Position numbers and translations under genes: made by a program | Notes under the pieces: generated by a model | Databases searched by the model: none | What the model saw: only the letters and a program-made list of their open reading frames with translations | Told to the model about the DNA's origin: nothing | Shown: positions 25,701-33,572 of the stretch, piece by piece | Layout of the letters: every line of letters begins with the position of its first letter | How positions within the stretch are numbered: the first letter of the stretch is position 1 | Assembly: GCF_006265175.1 (NCBI RefSeq) | Contig: NZ_VDCQ01000029.1 | Location: forward strand, 38,017-102,016 | Source: Paenibacillus hemerocallicola | GTDB lineage: Bacteria; Bacillota; Bacilli; Paenibacillales; NBRC-103111 | Length of the DNA: 64,000 bases | Direction of reading: 5' to 3'

Positions 25701-26574
25701 GGTGGGCCTTCGCTTCTTTGGGATACCGGTTGAGGAAATCCGCAAAGCCGAGCATTATTTTTTTGTATTGCGCGCCTGCCGCCTCGCTGCCCGTCAAAAA
25801 ATAGTTTTCGCCGATAAGTCCGGCATCGGATAAAACGGTCAACGTTGCGCGAAAGCTTCTTGCAGCCGGGTCGAGCTTCGCCAATAGCGTGTCCGTGGCG
25901 GACAAGGGCTTCAATACCGCGGATAATTCGCTCGATACGACGGCTTCGTTCAGCCAGCGCAGCCGGGGTTCCGGAGACGACTCTAGCAGGTCGAGCAGCC
26001 TGCCCTGTCCTTTCCGCAGCCCGGCCAAATCGCTTGCCGCCAAAATGACGGTATTGCTTTCGAGGCCGAACGGATTGATCAGCGTCTGCAACTGGTAGCC
26101 GCCTTTACCGGGGTATATCGCATCGGCGTATGTGTACTTCATCGCATACAGCTTGCTCAAATACCCGTTATTGCCCAGATTGCCGACCAGGATCGTATTC
26201 CCCGACCAAGCGTCAGGCAGCCGGGCGGCGCTTTCCAGCTTGACTTTGCTGCCCCATTTGGCGACTATTCTCCCCGCGATAGCCTCTCCCGCTTTACGCC
26301 AATCCGGGTGATCGGGCACGATGATCGTCAAGCTGTCCAGACTTGTTTCCCGCTTCAACGTTCGAACGGGAAGATCGAACGCAGGGGGGACGCCATTCGT
26401 CGGTCGGACCGCGCTTTTGTCGCGTTCAGGCGCCGCCGCTTCGTCAGCGGTACCGCGAGCTTCGGTATTCACTGGATCCTCTCCCCTAGTTGTCCCGATG
26501 TACCAGCTTAGAACGCTTGCAAACGCCAAAGCGAAGCAAATGGTCGCAAGTACCTTTACTCTTCTTCTGATCAT
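22732..26574 (-). CDS. Secreted heparinase II/III-like protein with C-terminal beta-propeller (paralog of the 1604-residue protein)
   Basis: A 1280-residue exported protein with an N-terminal signal/anchor (about 1-28). It is a paralog of the protein at 9064-13878 but lacks that protein's LamG-like and Ig-like N-terminal parts. A helical toroid region (about 80-560) is followed by a heparinase II/III-like beta domain with GAGAHNHHDANTFLRY near 620. Propeller repeats follow (GDLDGDGIEELVVGGVNGKV, then GRVNEVTVQQLDGKPVVTV). Probable role: cleavage or binding of an acidic polysaccharide outside the cell. ATG 26574 has GAGGAG 4 nt upstream. It ends 50 bp before the operator that controls the next operon and shares a related promoter sequence. 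Confidence 0.75.
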   Translation of the reverse strand: MIRRRVKVLATICFALAFASVLSWYIGTTRGEDPVNTEARGTADEAAAPERDKSAVRPTNGVPPAFDLPVRTLKRETSLDSLTIIVPDHPDWRKAGEAIAGRIVAKWGSKVKLESAARLPDAWSGNTILVGNLGNNGYLSKLYAMKYTYADAIYPGKGGYQLQTLINPFGLESNTVILAASDLAGLRKGQGRLLDLLESSPEPRLRWLNEAVVSSELSAVLKPLSATDTLLAKLDPAARSFRATLTVLSDAGLIGENYFLTGSEAAGAQYKKIMLGFADFLNRYPKEAKAHLKQRENIWTAGHSFFAAWYVNEPSPIFTDEERKRIVSAVYVVLDANGNDGYIPRHSQKFARNNHETYPAFSLMTGAFYFRSHYPGLLPEVDSWYAIGEQMFTNNTAVISRDDGSDYMMHVPITTLDYALMTGDRRFLREGMRASADLQAIMIDNLGVMVGGGDVVPFGRSSAYHWGHSAILNAAAWFYGDPSYRLLLERTRSGPFPNQAMGDLIRPLHRYATDMAQGETAASARTSLVSGYPVDSGVYGDLAKEMKEDINVPQSESFHKLGFRQGYGPEDSYLLIDGTGAGAHNHHDANTFLRYTDKGRIFIDARDYIERGPEHKNGIVVVKDGVQEMKPKLARVDWLGDADGMAVSLTTLPDNNGTDWQRAVISPGGRFYLIYDQIDFKQDGSYVLENVWQTLGNASVKADRFEVEQQGVTMTLQSMDDSELRTYDRYGHFQQYYNRKTPYFYAKEENVLREVKEERAYRAGESFRFVNVLSSSTTDGATAEAERIDDHTMRIREEGDEWLALWGRSADTGEFRSDGGLYMMNGRELTVAGTTRVEFGALSLSFVQPVLFKLDAERKTWKAFAVAKGLVQYDGQGNPLTEGIVQEGTHELDREAVRRLKEQLEMKRSAPIHKRTFTPDKSPEGWEKRISFDEAVSGSALGDLDGDGIEELVVGGVNGKVRAFRHSGETLWTYESRGRVNEVTVQQLDGKPVVTVASENWNVHILEADGSVKWTKLVTTTQTPSHGNLIGVTNIRIAYVDGQEEDPWIMVGTSFNNLIGLDRSGKQVYSEEAYYYGIEDMQFADFGGNGKHMGILGMEYVYPAIFKEKAPILRAVRDTGPGWKAVRTFPAYKNGPAAAVLGSKENRVHLARFQDNTLKDVWMINVGGEVNDIQVNDFKGDGKTEIIAGSGGHQMYALDEDGRVSWRASIGDRVLKVNALRADGGVRYMAGADNGKLVTLTSDGSMESATRFSSDIADILVNDKLDQAWVILRNGEVYVR

Positions 26575-26737
26575 GGGACTCCTCTTTCTGAAATGGTTTG
26601 GTTGGCAAACCCGGGCCGGACAGCTTCGAGCCTTCAATCGCCCCCCGATGATTCCGCTTACATTGTATTTTACTTACGGCACCGCCCCCTCCTTTCCGCT
26701 GAATTTGTTGCTCAAAATATGGTATAGGTGCGGTATA

Positions 26738-26774
26738 TGTACCCTATTATAGGTGACAATCGTCATGCTGTCAA
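26738..26774 (-). promoter_or_regulatory. Consensus promoter of the 1280-residue heparinase-like gene, with operator-like sequence
   Basis: On the minus strand TTGACA (26769-26774) and TATAAT (26746-26751) are spaced exactly 17 bp. Directly after the -10 comes AGGGTACAT, matching the GGGTACAT that follows TATAAT in the palindromic promoter at 22642-22680 with one extra base. Both promoters may be bound by the same regulator. Confidence 0.75.
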
Positions 26775-26805
26775 AAGATTGCTTCCCGATGTTTGACATT
26801 TTTTC

Positions 26806-26855
26806 TTTACTCTTTACGGCATCCGTTTTACAATAATAACTAATTAGTTAGTTAT
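26806..26855 (+). promoter_or_regulatory. TetR-type operator and promoter of the TetR gene
   Basis: ATAACTAA-TTAG-TTAGTTAT (26836-26855) is a perfect inverted repeat with 8-bp arms, 22 bp before the TetR start codon. TTTACT and TACAAT (26806-26834, 17-bp spacing) form the probable promoter just upstream. The layout suggests autorepression. Confidence 0.75.
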
Positions 26856-26877
26856 TTATTGGCAAAGAGGTGATCGT

Positions 26878-27468
26878 ATGGTCTCGACCAAGGGAGAGGC
26901 GAGCCGAAGCAGGCTGATCGCTTCCGCGGAGGAGCTGTTTGCGCGCAAAGGCATTCACGCGACGACCGTCAGTCAAATCGTCGCCCACGCCGGTCTGACT
27001 CAGGCGGCCTTCTACTTGTATTTCAAAAGCAAGGAGGAGATGGTTACGGAGCTGCTGGATACGTTCGAGCGGAGGCTTGACCTATTCACGGACGCCGGAC
27101 GCCACGTCGGCGAGCTGCCCGGAGGCGAGATCGAAGACCACGTCATCCGGACGTTCGCCGGTCTATTCCGGCTATTGGGCGACAATACGAATTTGACGCG
27201 AATCGCTCTCCAAGGGACGGACCGGGGGGAGCTGCTGCGGGATCGAATCGTCAGCCGGATTGCCGACAATATGGCGAACAACCAGTCGCTAGCCATCGTA
27301 CGACCGGAGGTGGAACCGACGCTGGTCGCCGAATCGGTGGTCGCTTCGGTAGAGCGGCTCGTCTACCGCTATATCATGACCGGGGAGAAGGATGCGGAGC
27401 AATTGGGCCGTCAGGCCGGCAAGCTTTTTTTGCGCGGCATATTGAATCATCATCGAATCGGCGGATAG
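26878..27468 (+). CDS. TetR/AcrR family transcriptional regulator
   Basis: A 196-residue one-component regulator. Residues about 8-55 hold the TetR helix-turn-helix (RLIASAEELFARKGIHATTV, then AGLTQAAFYLYFKSKEEM). The C-terminal helical domain would bind an unknown small molecule. ATG 26878 is preceded by AAAGAGGTGATC. The gene has an inverted repeat operator overlapping its start region and is followed after 10 nt by an HXXEE-protein gene, so the two form an operon. TetR-HXXEE pairs are a recurring arrangement in Bacillales. Confidence 0.92.
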   Translation: MVSTKGEASRSRLIASAEELFARKGIHATTVSQIVAHAGLTQAAFYLYFKSKEEMVTELLDTFERRLDLFTDAGRHVGELPGGEIEDHVIRTFAGLFRLLGDNTNLTRIALQGTDRGELLRDRIVSRIADNMANNQSLAIVRPEVEPTLVAESVVASVERLVYRYIMTGEKDAEQLGRQAGKLFLRGILNHHRIGG

Positions 27469-27478
27469 GGGTGTAACC

Positions 27479-28024
27479 TTGATACTATTGGATCTGTTGA
27501 ATGCCCATATTCATCTTCTCAGCCTGCTATGGCTCTTTCCCGTCTTGTTCTTGTTTCACGACTTCGAGGAAATATTGACCGTAGAGCATTGGAGCCGGAC
27601 AAACGGCGAGCGGATCATGCGGACATTGCCCTCCTTGGCCCGCCAGCTGTACGCCTCCTCCTTCCGGATGAACACGCGGCAATTCGCCGCCGATGTGCTG
27701 TGGGTGTATACCGTAATCGTCGCCGCGACTGCGGCCGCGGTGTTCTTTTCCTTCTACTTGCCTTATTTGGCGGCGCTTGCCGTTTTCTTCCTGCACGTAT
27801 TCACGCATGCCGGCCAGTCGCTTTATTTGAAATCGTATACGCCCGGCGTCATCACTGCGATCGCGCTTGTTCTGCCTTACTCCGCATACGCCTACTACCG
27901 TCTGCTCTCGGAGCAAATCATCGATTCGGGGGATATCCTCGCAAGCTTGTCGATTGTGATCGTTCTCGTTCCGGTTGCACTGATGCTGCTGTTGAAAGGA
28001 AGACGGCGGCACAGCATCTCCTGA
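27479..28024 (+). CDS. HXXEE domain membrane protein
   Basis: A 181-residue membrane protein with the motif FHDFEEILTVEHW, the HxxEE signature of PF13787, in or next to the first membrane segment. About five hydrophobic segments follow, and a conserved-looking LHVFTHAGQSLYLKSYTPG loop has further histidines, suggesting a metal site within the membrane. Function is unknown. The start is TTG 27479 with GGGGTG upstream, 10 nt after the TetR stop, so expression should be set by that regulator. Confidence 0.85.
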   Translation: MILLDLLNAHIHLLSLLWLFPVLFLFHDFEEILTVEHWSRTNGERIMRTLPSLARQLYASSFRMNTRQFAADVLWVYTVIVAATAAAVFFSFYLPYLAALAVFFLHVFTHAGQSLYLKSYTPGVITAIALVLPYSAYAYYRLLSEQIIDSGDILASLSIVIVLVPVALMLLLKGRRRHSIS

Positions 28025-28154
28025 TGCCGCAGCCGCCGCGCTCCCTTTCCAGCCTCCGTACACTATGTTCCATTTCGAAGCTCTCGTATTCGTGGGTCTG
28101 GCACAAGCAGCCGTGGCCTGTGCCCGTCATGGTCCCGTCATACACGGCGGCGTC

Positions 28155-29477
28155 TTATCTGGACTTCGCTTCGGCCAGCCCCTTCATCGCACCTTCGTGC
28201 GCGTCTCTCAAGGCACTGTTCATATCTTTATTTTCCGCGAGCACCTTCATCATCTCGGGCAGCAAGTATTTATCCTGGGCGTTCACATTGTTAACGAGCC
28301 CCGGCGCCCGCCCCTGAGGCTCCGGAGCGAATTTGACGGAATAAAACGCTTTGATGTTCTTGCCCTTGTAGAGCGGGTCGTTCTCCATGTAAGCCTTCTT
28401 GAATTTCTCGTCGGTCAGCACGGGAAACAGCCCATCCTTCGCCATCTTCAACTGATACTCCTCCGACGTCATATATGCCGCTACTTCAAAGGCGGCCTGC
28501 TGCTTTTTGCTGCCCTTCATGATGAAGTTGTACCGCGCGTTCGCCTGCAGTCCGACGCCCGGCTTCTCCTTATAGGACGGAACCGACACGATGTCCCAGG
28601 CAAATTCCCACTGCGGGGTATTCAATGCCATGATCGTCATCCCGGATAGGCCCGTCTGGAATACTTTCCGGTCTTCTTCCTTGAAAGCCGTCTTCAGATC
28701 GAATTTCAGCCCGGGCAGCGTATAGAAGCGCAGCCAGTTGCCGGCGATTTTTTTCCAGTCGTCGTGTTGGAATGTCGACTTCTCCTCCTTCGGATCGAGA
28801 TAAGGCAGCTCGAACGGATTGGCGGCGAAAAACGTGTCCCCCCAGCGGTCGCTGAAGCCGCGGTATTGGACGCCTTGCTCGAAGCGGGTGAGCTTCTTGG
28901 CGATCTCGTACATGTCATCCCAGCTCATGCCGTCCTTCGGATAAGCGACACCGAACTTGTCAAATAAGTCTTTGTTGTAATATAAAGCGTTTACAGTCAT
29001 ATTCAAGGGCAATCCGACGATTTTGCCGTTAGCCGCCTTCTGCATGATCTCGATCGTAATCGGATCGAGCCGGGATACGTCGTAGCTGTTGCTCTTGATC
29101 AGCGGAGCGATGTCCTCCGTCAAGCTGAGCGCGTTCAATTGGTTCGGGAGCGCCCCCTTCGATCCGACGAACACGTCGGGAGGCGTTCCCGCCGCAAGCA
29201 AGTCCTCGATGTAGGCTCCTTTCTCCGGGCGGATTCCTTTCAAGGTGATGTGCGGAAACTTCTCTTTGAGCGGAACGACGTAAAATTTCTCGAACTCCTC
29301 CATCGTGGCGGAATACAACGAGAACGTAAGCTCGACCGGCTCTTTGGCGGCCGCTTTCGGAGGTTGGCCGGACCCGCTCTCTGCGTTTGACCCGGCCGGT
29401 CCGCCGGCGTCTTTACCGCCGCAGGCGGCGAGAACCGGAACGGTCATACACAACATTACAAAAGCTTTTTTCCACAT
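28155..29477 (-). CDS. Extracellular solute-binding lipoprotein (family 1), monocistronic
   Basis: A 440-residue binding protein with a signal peptide ending in the lipobox LAACGG (Cys19). The family core is clear: YYNKDLFDKFGVAYPKDGMSWDD split around residue 180, and EVAAYMTSEEYQLKMAKDG in the second lobe. It is convergent with the HXXEE gene and has no permease or enzyme gene downstream. ATG 29477 has GGGGGAACAGAT upstream. Ligand unknown; a sugar is the usual substrate. Confidence 0.87.
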   Translation of the reverse strand: MWKKAFVMLCMTVPVLAACGGKDAGGPAGSNAESGSGQPPKAAAKEPVELTFSLYSATMEEFEKFYVVPLKEKFPHITLKGIRPEKGAYIEDLLAAGTPPDVFVGSKGALPNQLNALSLTEDIAPLIKSNSYDVSRLDPITIEIMQKAANGKIVGLPLNMTVNALYYNKDLFDKFGVAYPKDGMSWDDMYEIAKKLTRFEQGVQYRGFSDRWGDTFFAANPFELPYLDPKEEKSTFQHDDWKKIAGNWLRFYTLPGLKFDLKTAFKEEDRKVFQTGLSGMTIMALNTPQWEFAWDIVSVPSYKEKPGVGLQANARYNFIMKGSKKQQAAFEVAAYMTSEEYQLKMAKDGLFPVLTDEKFKKAYMENDPLYKGKNIKAFYSVKFAPEPQGRAPGLVNNVNAQDKYLLPEMMKVLAENKDMNSALRDAHEGAMKGLAEAKSR

Positions 29478-29617
29478 ATCTGTTCCCCCATATCGATTTT
29501 AGTTTTTTGCCGCGCTCCCAATAAGTCCGGTCAACAGCTTCGCTGCTGCGGTTCGGCGGGCAAGGAAACGTGGCCTACAAAAGCACGGCTCAATCTGCCT
29601 TTGTTACAACTTAACTG

Positions 29618-29828
29618 GAAAAGATGAGGCTGATGAAAAAGTCTGCAAAGAGAGGAAGCGCCGGAGACAAGAGGTGGGGGAATGCGCTCCACATCCGTTA
29701 AAATCATGTTGTTTTAAGATTTTAGGTGGTTACAACACGATTTTAAAATCAACCGCTTCGCTTTCCGCGCATTTCCCCCACCTCTTTTTGTATGACAAAT
29801 CTTGACTTTTTCAACAACCAGAAAAGAT
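29618..29828. mobile_element. MITE-like element with terminal inverted repeats and 8-bp target duplication
   Basis: The left end GGCTGATGAAAAAGTC (29629-29644) mirrors the right end GACTTTTTCAACAACC, and AAGAGGTGGGGGAATGCGC (near 29670) mirrors GCGCATTTCCCCCACCTCTT (near 29768). The centre is itself palindromic (AAAATCATGTTGT against ACAACACGATTTT). GAAAAGAT flanks both sides (29618-29625 and 29821-29828), a likely target-site duplication. It carries no ORF. A matching end is found at 63958-64000. Confidence 0.75.
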
Positions 29829-30366
29829 ACAGCTAAATATAGAGAAAAGGATAATTTTGTTAATATAGATGGAAAACATACATCTATTTCCCCGCCAAAC
29901 GGTGTTCCGGCAAACAATGGGCGAAAATAAATGGACAATTTCCAGCTAACTAGGAACGTTGGTTGTTTCCACTAAAATTAACTGCATTTTTTCCAGCTGA
30001 TACGACCCGATCACCGGACTCTGAAGGGTAGCGCTTTCCTTGCGTGAAGGAGACGTTCTGATCGGAGACGCAGGACTGAAGTATCTGGCAGTTAATGGCA
30101 GTGGTCGGCAGTATCTGTAAACATTTGTCGTAATGCGGCAGTAGATGGTAGTATCTGACGGCATATGCCCTCGGGCCCCGCGCATCCTGTGCGGGATCTG
30201 GGCGGGCCCCTGCCCTGACGCAATCCGCCCCTTCTCCACGCCCTCGAACGAGGTCAAAGGTGAGGCCTGCATGAACTTTTATCGCCCTATCCTGCTTTGC
30301 CTCACGCTGCCTTGTTCCCGATCCACTCCACTTCTTCCATATCTTCCATGCTTTCTTTCTTCCTTA

Positions 30367-30432
30367 CCTTCCTTGTGCCTTCCTTGTGCCTTCCTTGTGC
30401 CTTCCTTGTGCCTTCCTTGTGCCTTCCTTGCA
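30367..30432. repeat. Tandem repeat of 11 bp, about six copies
   Basis: CCTTCCTTGTG is repeated five times exactly and a sixth time partly. It lies in the non-coding gap 29478-30712, which otherwise holds the MITE-like element and the 8-bp array, and no gene. Confidence 0.95.
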
Positions 30433-30450
30433 CTTCCCTACCCTTTATTG

Positions 30451-30674
30451 CTTTCTGTCTTTCTGTCCTTCTGTCTTTCTGTCTTTCTGTCTTTCTGTCC
30501 TTCTGTCTTTCCGTCTTTCCTTCTTTCTGTCTTTCTGTCTTTCCGTCTTTCCGTCTTTCCGTCTTTCCGTCTTTCCGTCTTTCCGTCTTTCCGTCTTTCC
30601 GTCTTTCCGTCTTTCCGTCTTTCCGTCTTTCCGTCTTTCCGTCTTTCCGTCTTTCCGTCTTTCCGTCTTTCCGT
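30451..30674. repeat. Tandem repeat of 8 bp, 28 copies
   Basis: 28 consecutive 8-mers without an indel: early copies mostly CTTTCTGT with CCTTCTGT variants, then 17 uninterrupted CTTTCCGT copies. Because 8 is not a multiple of 3, all frames stay open and give spurious repeat proteins. It ends about 40 bp from the stop of the GH31 gene. Likely a polymorphic simple-sequence tract. Confidence 0.95.
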
Positions 30675-30712
30675 CGCCTTCTACCTGCCGTACCTCGCTC
30701 ACCCAACCCCGC

Positions 30713-32980
30713 TTATTTGGCGATGATACAGCGAATGTCCAGCGGCCGCGCTCCGGCCGCATCCTCATCGACCTTAAGCGTGATCGTGCCGTCCGTATAC
30801 TGCCACTGCTCGTTCGGCTGCAGCCGTTCGCCGTTCACCGTCACCTCGGAAGGCTCGCCGTCCGCGTGAATGCTGATCTCGTACGAGCGCCGTTCCGGCA
30901 TCCCCTCGTACCGGCCCTCCCTGACGCCGATGCGAATGCGGATTTCGTTCCCGCTATTTTCCGAGGAAATCGAGGTTAGCGCTAACCTTCCATCGACATA
31001 TTGGCATGTCGTACCGTCATCCTCATACAGCGCAAATTCGCTCTTCCCGTGCGGATAAAAGTGCAGGCCGATCGTGTCGAGCGGCTTCTGTCCGACGTAA
31101 TCCATCTCCGGCCATTCCGGGATGATTGCGCCCGCCTTTATGAACAACGGTCCGCCGCGATCGTCCGGTATGTTCGCCTTGATGTCGGCCGGTCCGACGA
31201 AGCGCTCTCCGCTCCAATAATCGATCCATACTCCCTCGGGAAGATGGACGTCATTCGTAAAGGCCGCCACCAGCAAATAATCGCCCAGCATATATTGCTG
31301 CGTAAGTCCGTCGGATTGCGGATCGTCGGGATAAGCGAGCGGCATGGCCCGGATGATCGGCATGGCGGTTCGCGCGGCAACGTGGGCGGCGGAGTAAATA
31401 TACGGCAGCAGCCGGTAACGCAGCTTCGCATACGTCTTGAACATCGGCAGCAGGTTGTCTCCGAGCAGCCACGGATGACGCCAGTACGCCCAGCTGTTGA
31501 CCTGCGACCAAGGCTGCAGGAAGCCGAAATGGATGCCTTCCGGGGTGAACACGTCCATGTCGCAGCTGGCGTTCGCATGTCCGGCCATGCCGTGGTTCAG
31601 CATCGAGATGAGCGGCTTCGGTCCGCCTCCCGTATCCCCCGCCCATGTCGCCGCATACTGCTGGATGCCCGCATAGCCGCCGGACGAGTACACCATCGGC
31701 CTCAGTCCCGTATGCTCGCGGAAGCCGTCGTGCATCTGCTTGTTGAGCAGCACCGGGTACGCATTGTGCAGCTCCTCGTCATCCATGCCGTTGCCCCATT
31801 TGCGGTCGGGATGCTCGTTCACTTGCCGCGCTCCGTCCATTTTGAACGCCTTGACCCCTTGATCGACGAATGCCGTCAAATGCCGGAACCACGGCTCGTC
31901 GCGCTTCGTCAGCCCGTCCATATAGACGGGAGCGTGCGCGCGCATGTCTTGCTCGAAATCGTCGGCATTGTAGTCGTCGGAGGCTCCGTCGCTTCCTCCG
32001 GCCCTCGCCTCTTGCCCCGCCAGCTTCTCCGCCTGGTACGTCACGTCGTAATCGCTGCACAGCCACAGGCTGAGCTTGAAGCCGAGCCGCTCCAGCGCGC
32101 CGACGAACGTCTGCGGCCCCGTCCGGGCCCAGCCGGGAACATAGAACCGTTCGGGATGCCATTTTTTGTCGACCGAATAATCGTAATGTTTCTCCATCCA
32201 GCCCGGCTCCAGGCCGATCAGGTCGCAAGGGATGCCTTCCCGGCGGAAGCTCATCGCATCGTCCAGCATTTCGCGGGCGTTGGCCTGCTGATTGCACACG
32301 AAGGTCAATCCGTATGCCCATAGCGGCAGCAGCTGGGGCTTGCCGGTAATATCGGTGTAGCGGTCGAGAAGCTGCCCGTAATCCGATCCCGCTATCAAAT
32401 AATAGTCCAGCTCGCCGCGCTTCGCGAACAGCTTCCAGCGATCGGGCTTCTGATGGCCCAAATCGAAGAAATGACGCCAGGTCGTGTTCAGGAACAGCCC
32501 CCAGCCTTTATTGCTGTACAGAAACGGGATCGGCGAGTAGCAGTCGACGTTTTTCACCCACATTTTGGCCCGATGGCCGCGCTTTTGCAGCAGATGTCTG
32601 GACTCGTCTCCAAGACCGTACAGCTTCTCGTCCCCGGTCAGCTCGAACTCCGCGGCAAATCCCGTCCCGGATGGCGAAGCCGGCCGCTCCGTTTCCCGCA
32701 GCAGCACCTGACCCCGTTCGTCGCGGAACACGATCCGGCCGTCCCGTTTGCTCACCGTGACGAGGGCGAAGCCGGTCTGGACGGTCACCGTCTCCCCGTT
32801 CTCCTCGCATTCGAATCGCACCGGCGGCCATTCTTTTCTGACGATGTCGTACTTGTTCAAAGCCGCCTCGGGAAACCGGGAATCCGCCCGCCGACGTATG
32901 CGGAACGTATGCCCGTTTACCGGCTCCACCCTCAGGGTGTCTCCGCCTAGCAGCGGGACATCCACCCATCTTTCATTCAT
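30713..32980 (-). CDS. Glycoside hydrolase family 31 (alpha-glucosidase / alpha-xylosidase type)
   Basis: A 755-residue enzyme without signal peptide, thus cytoplasmic. It has the GH31 layout: N-terminal beta domain, TIM barrel (about 215-560) and C-terminal beta domains. The catalytic nucleophile is the Asp382 position (VKAFKMDGARQVNEH) and the acid/base Asp449 (ATWAGDTGGG). Other family marks are LPLWAYGLTF and DLIGLEPGWME. It should release alpha-linked glucose or xylose from non-reducing ends of imported oligosaccharides. The start has GGAG a few nt upstream. Its closest relative in the window is the divergent GH31-AraC fusion, which keeps the frame of this protein but not its catalytic residues and is the likely regulator. 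Confidence 0.92.
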   Translation of the reverse strand: MNERWVDVPLLGGDTLRVEPVNGHTFRIRRRADSRFPEAALNKYDIVRKEWPPVRFECEENGETVTVQTGFALVTVSKRDGRIVFRDERGQVLLRETERPASPSGTGFAAEFELTGDEKLYGLGDESRHLLQKRGHRAKMWVKNVDCYSPIPFLYSNKGWGLFLNTTWRHFFDLGHQKPDRWKLFAKRGELDYYLIAGSDYGQLLDRYTDITGKPQLLPLWAYGLTFVCNQQANAREMLDDAMSFRREGIPCDLIGLEPGWMEKHYDYSVDKKWHPERFYVPGWARTGPQTFVGALERLGFKLSLWLCSDYDVTYQAEKLAGQEARAGGSDGASDDYNADDFEQDMRAHAPVYMDGLTKRDEPWFRHLTAFVDQGVKAFKMDGARQVNEHPDRKWGNGMDDEELHNAYPVLLNKQMHDGFREHTGLRPMVYSSGGYAGIQQYAATWAGDTGGGPKPLISMLNHGMAGHANASCDMDVFTPEGIHFGFLQPWSQVNSWAYWRHPWLLGDNLLPMFKTYAKLRYRLLPYIYSAAHVAARTAMPIIRAMPLAYPDDPQSDGLTQQYMLGDYLLVAAFTNDVHLPEGVWIDYWSGERFVGPADIKANIPDDRGGPLFIKAGAIIPEWPEMDYVGQKPLDTIGLHFYPHGKSEFALYEDDGTTCQYVDGRLALTSISSENSGNEIRIRIGVREGRYEGMPERRSYEISIHADGEPSEVTVNGERLQPNEQWQYTDGTITLKVDEDAAGARPLDIRCIIAK

Positions 32981-33149
32981 CCGGCTCCATCTCCCCCTCT
33001 ATTTACGGTTCCCCTTCATTGTATAGAACATCGCCCGCCGAACCTATGTCGATCGATTGCGGGAATATGGTATTCTGATGACTTCTTTTGAGATTTCATG
33101 GTAAAATGAATGCACTTCACCGAACGAACGGTTTGACTTTGATTTCTCG

Positions 33150-33197
33150 TGGTACCGCATTCCCGCAGAATCGCTTTCCTGCGGTGCTCCTTTTTTC
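33150..33197 (+). promoter_or_regulatory. T-box-like antiterminator/terminator segment
   Basis: GTGGTACCGCA matches the conserved T-box core (GGTGGTACCGCG), and its GG-ACCGCA can pair with the later TGCGGT-CTCC just before TTTTTT, as in a T-box terminator. A possible promoter -10 (TAAAAT) is only about 50 nt upstream, so there is no room for a normal stem I with specifier. It may be a remnant or a chance terminator. Confidence 0.35.
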
Positions 33198-33219
33198 TAC
33201 GACAGCATAATCCGCATAC

Positions 33220-33420
33220 AACCCGGAAATAGAGGAACCGTATTCCGTTATTGTCTTGAATTCCGTTGCACTCCCGAATATAACGGAACAGGCTGCCGTT
33301 CATTCAATCTTTTCGGGTGAAATTGATCGTGAACAGCGGAGGAGTGGAACGGTTTTCCGTTATTAGGCTGTGGACACGGGTATTCAGGTCCATAACATAC
33401 GCCAGTTCCGCTATTTGATG
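33220..33420. repeat. Intergenic repeat region (GGAAC / TCCGTTATT words)
   Basis: AATAGAGGAACCG, TATTCCGTTATT, TATAACGGAACAG, TTTTCCGTTATT and CAGTTCCGCTATT are scattered here. The same vocabulary fills 2090-2435. No gene is seen in 32981-33572 apart from this and the T-box-like segment. Confidence 0.5.
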
Positions 33421-33572
33421 GATTCGCTGTCTCGCAAGCCAAGCGCCGGCCAAGGCGGCCAAGCCTTCACCGATGCGATACACGCGCTTCTGTACGCGAA
33501 TTATAGTTTTTTCCGCAGCTTCGCTTCTAACGTTCCTTCTTCGCTGTTCATTTTATGGGAGGTGCTCCTGCC

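Noticed and set aside
30367..30674. A CRISPR array
   Set aside because: The repeats are 11 and 8 bp in direct contact, with no spacers and no cas genes.
30302..30979. Long frames on both strands across the tandem repeats (lysine/arginine-rich or serine/phenylalanine-rich proteins)
   Set aside because: They exist only because an 8-bp repeat without stop codons keeps all frames open; there is no ribosome site and the frames run into the GH31 gene.
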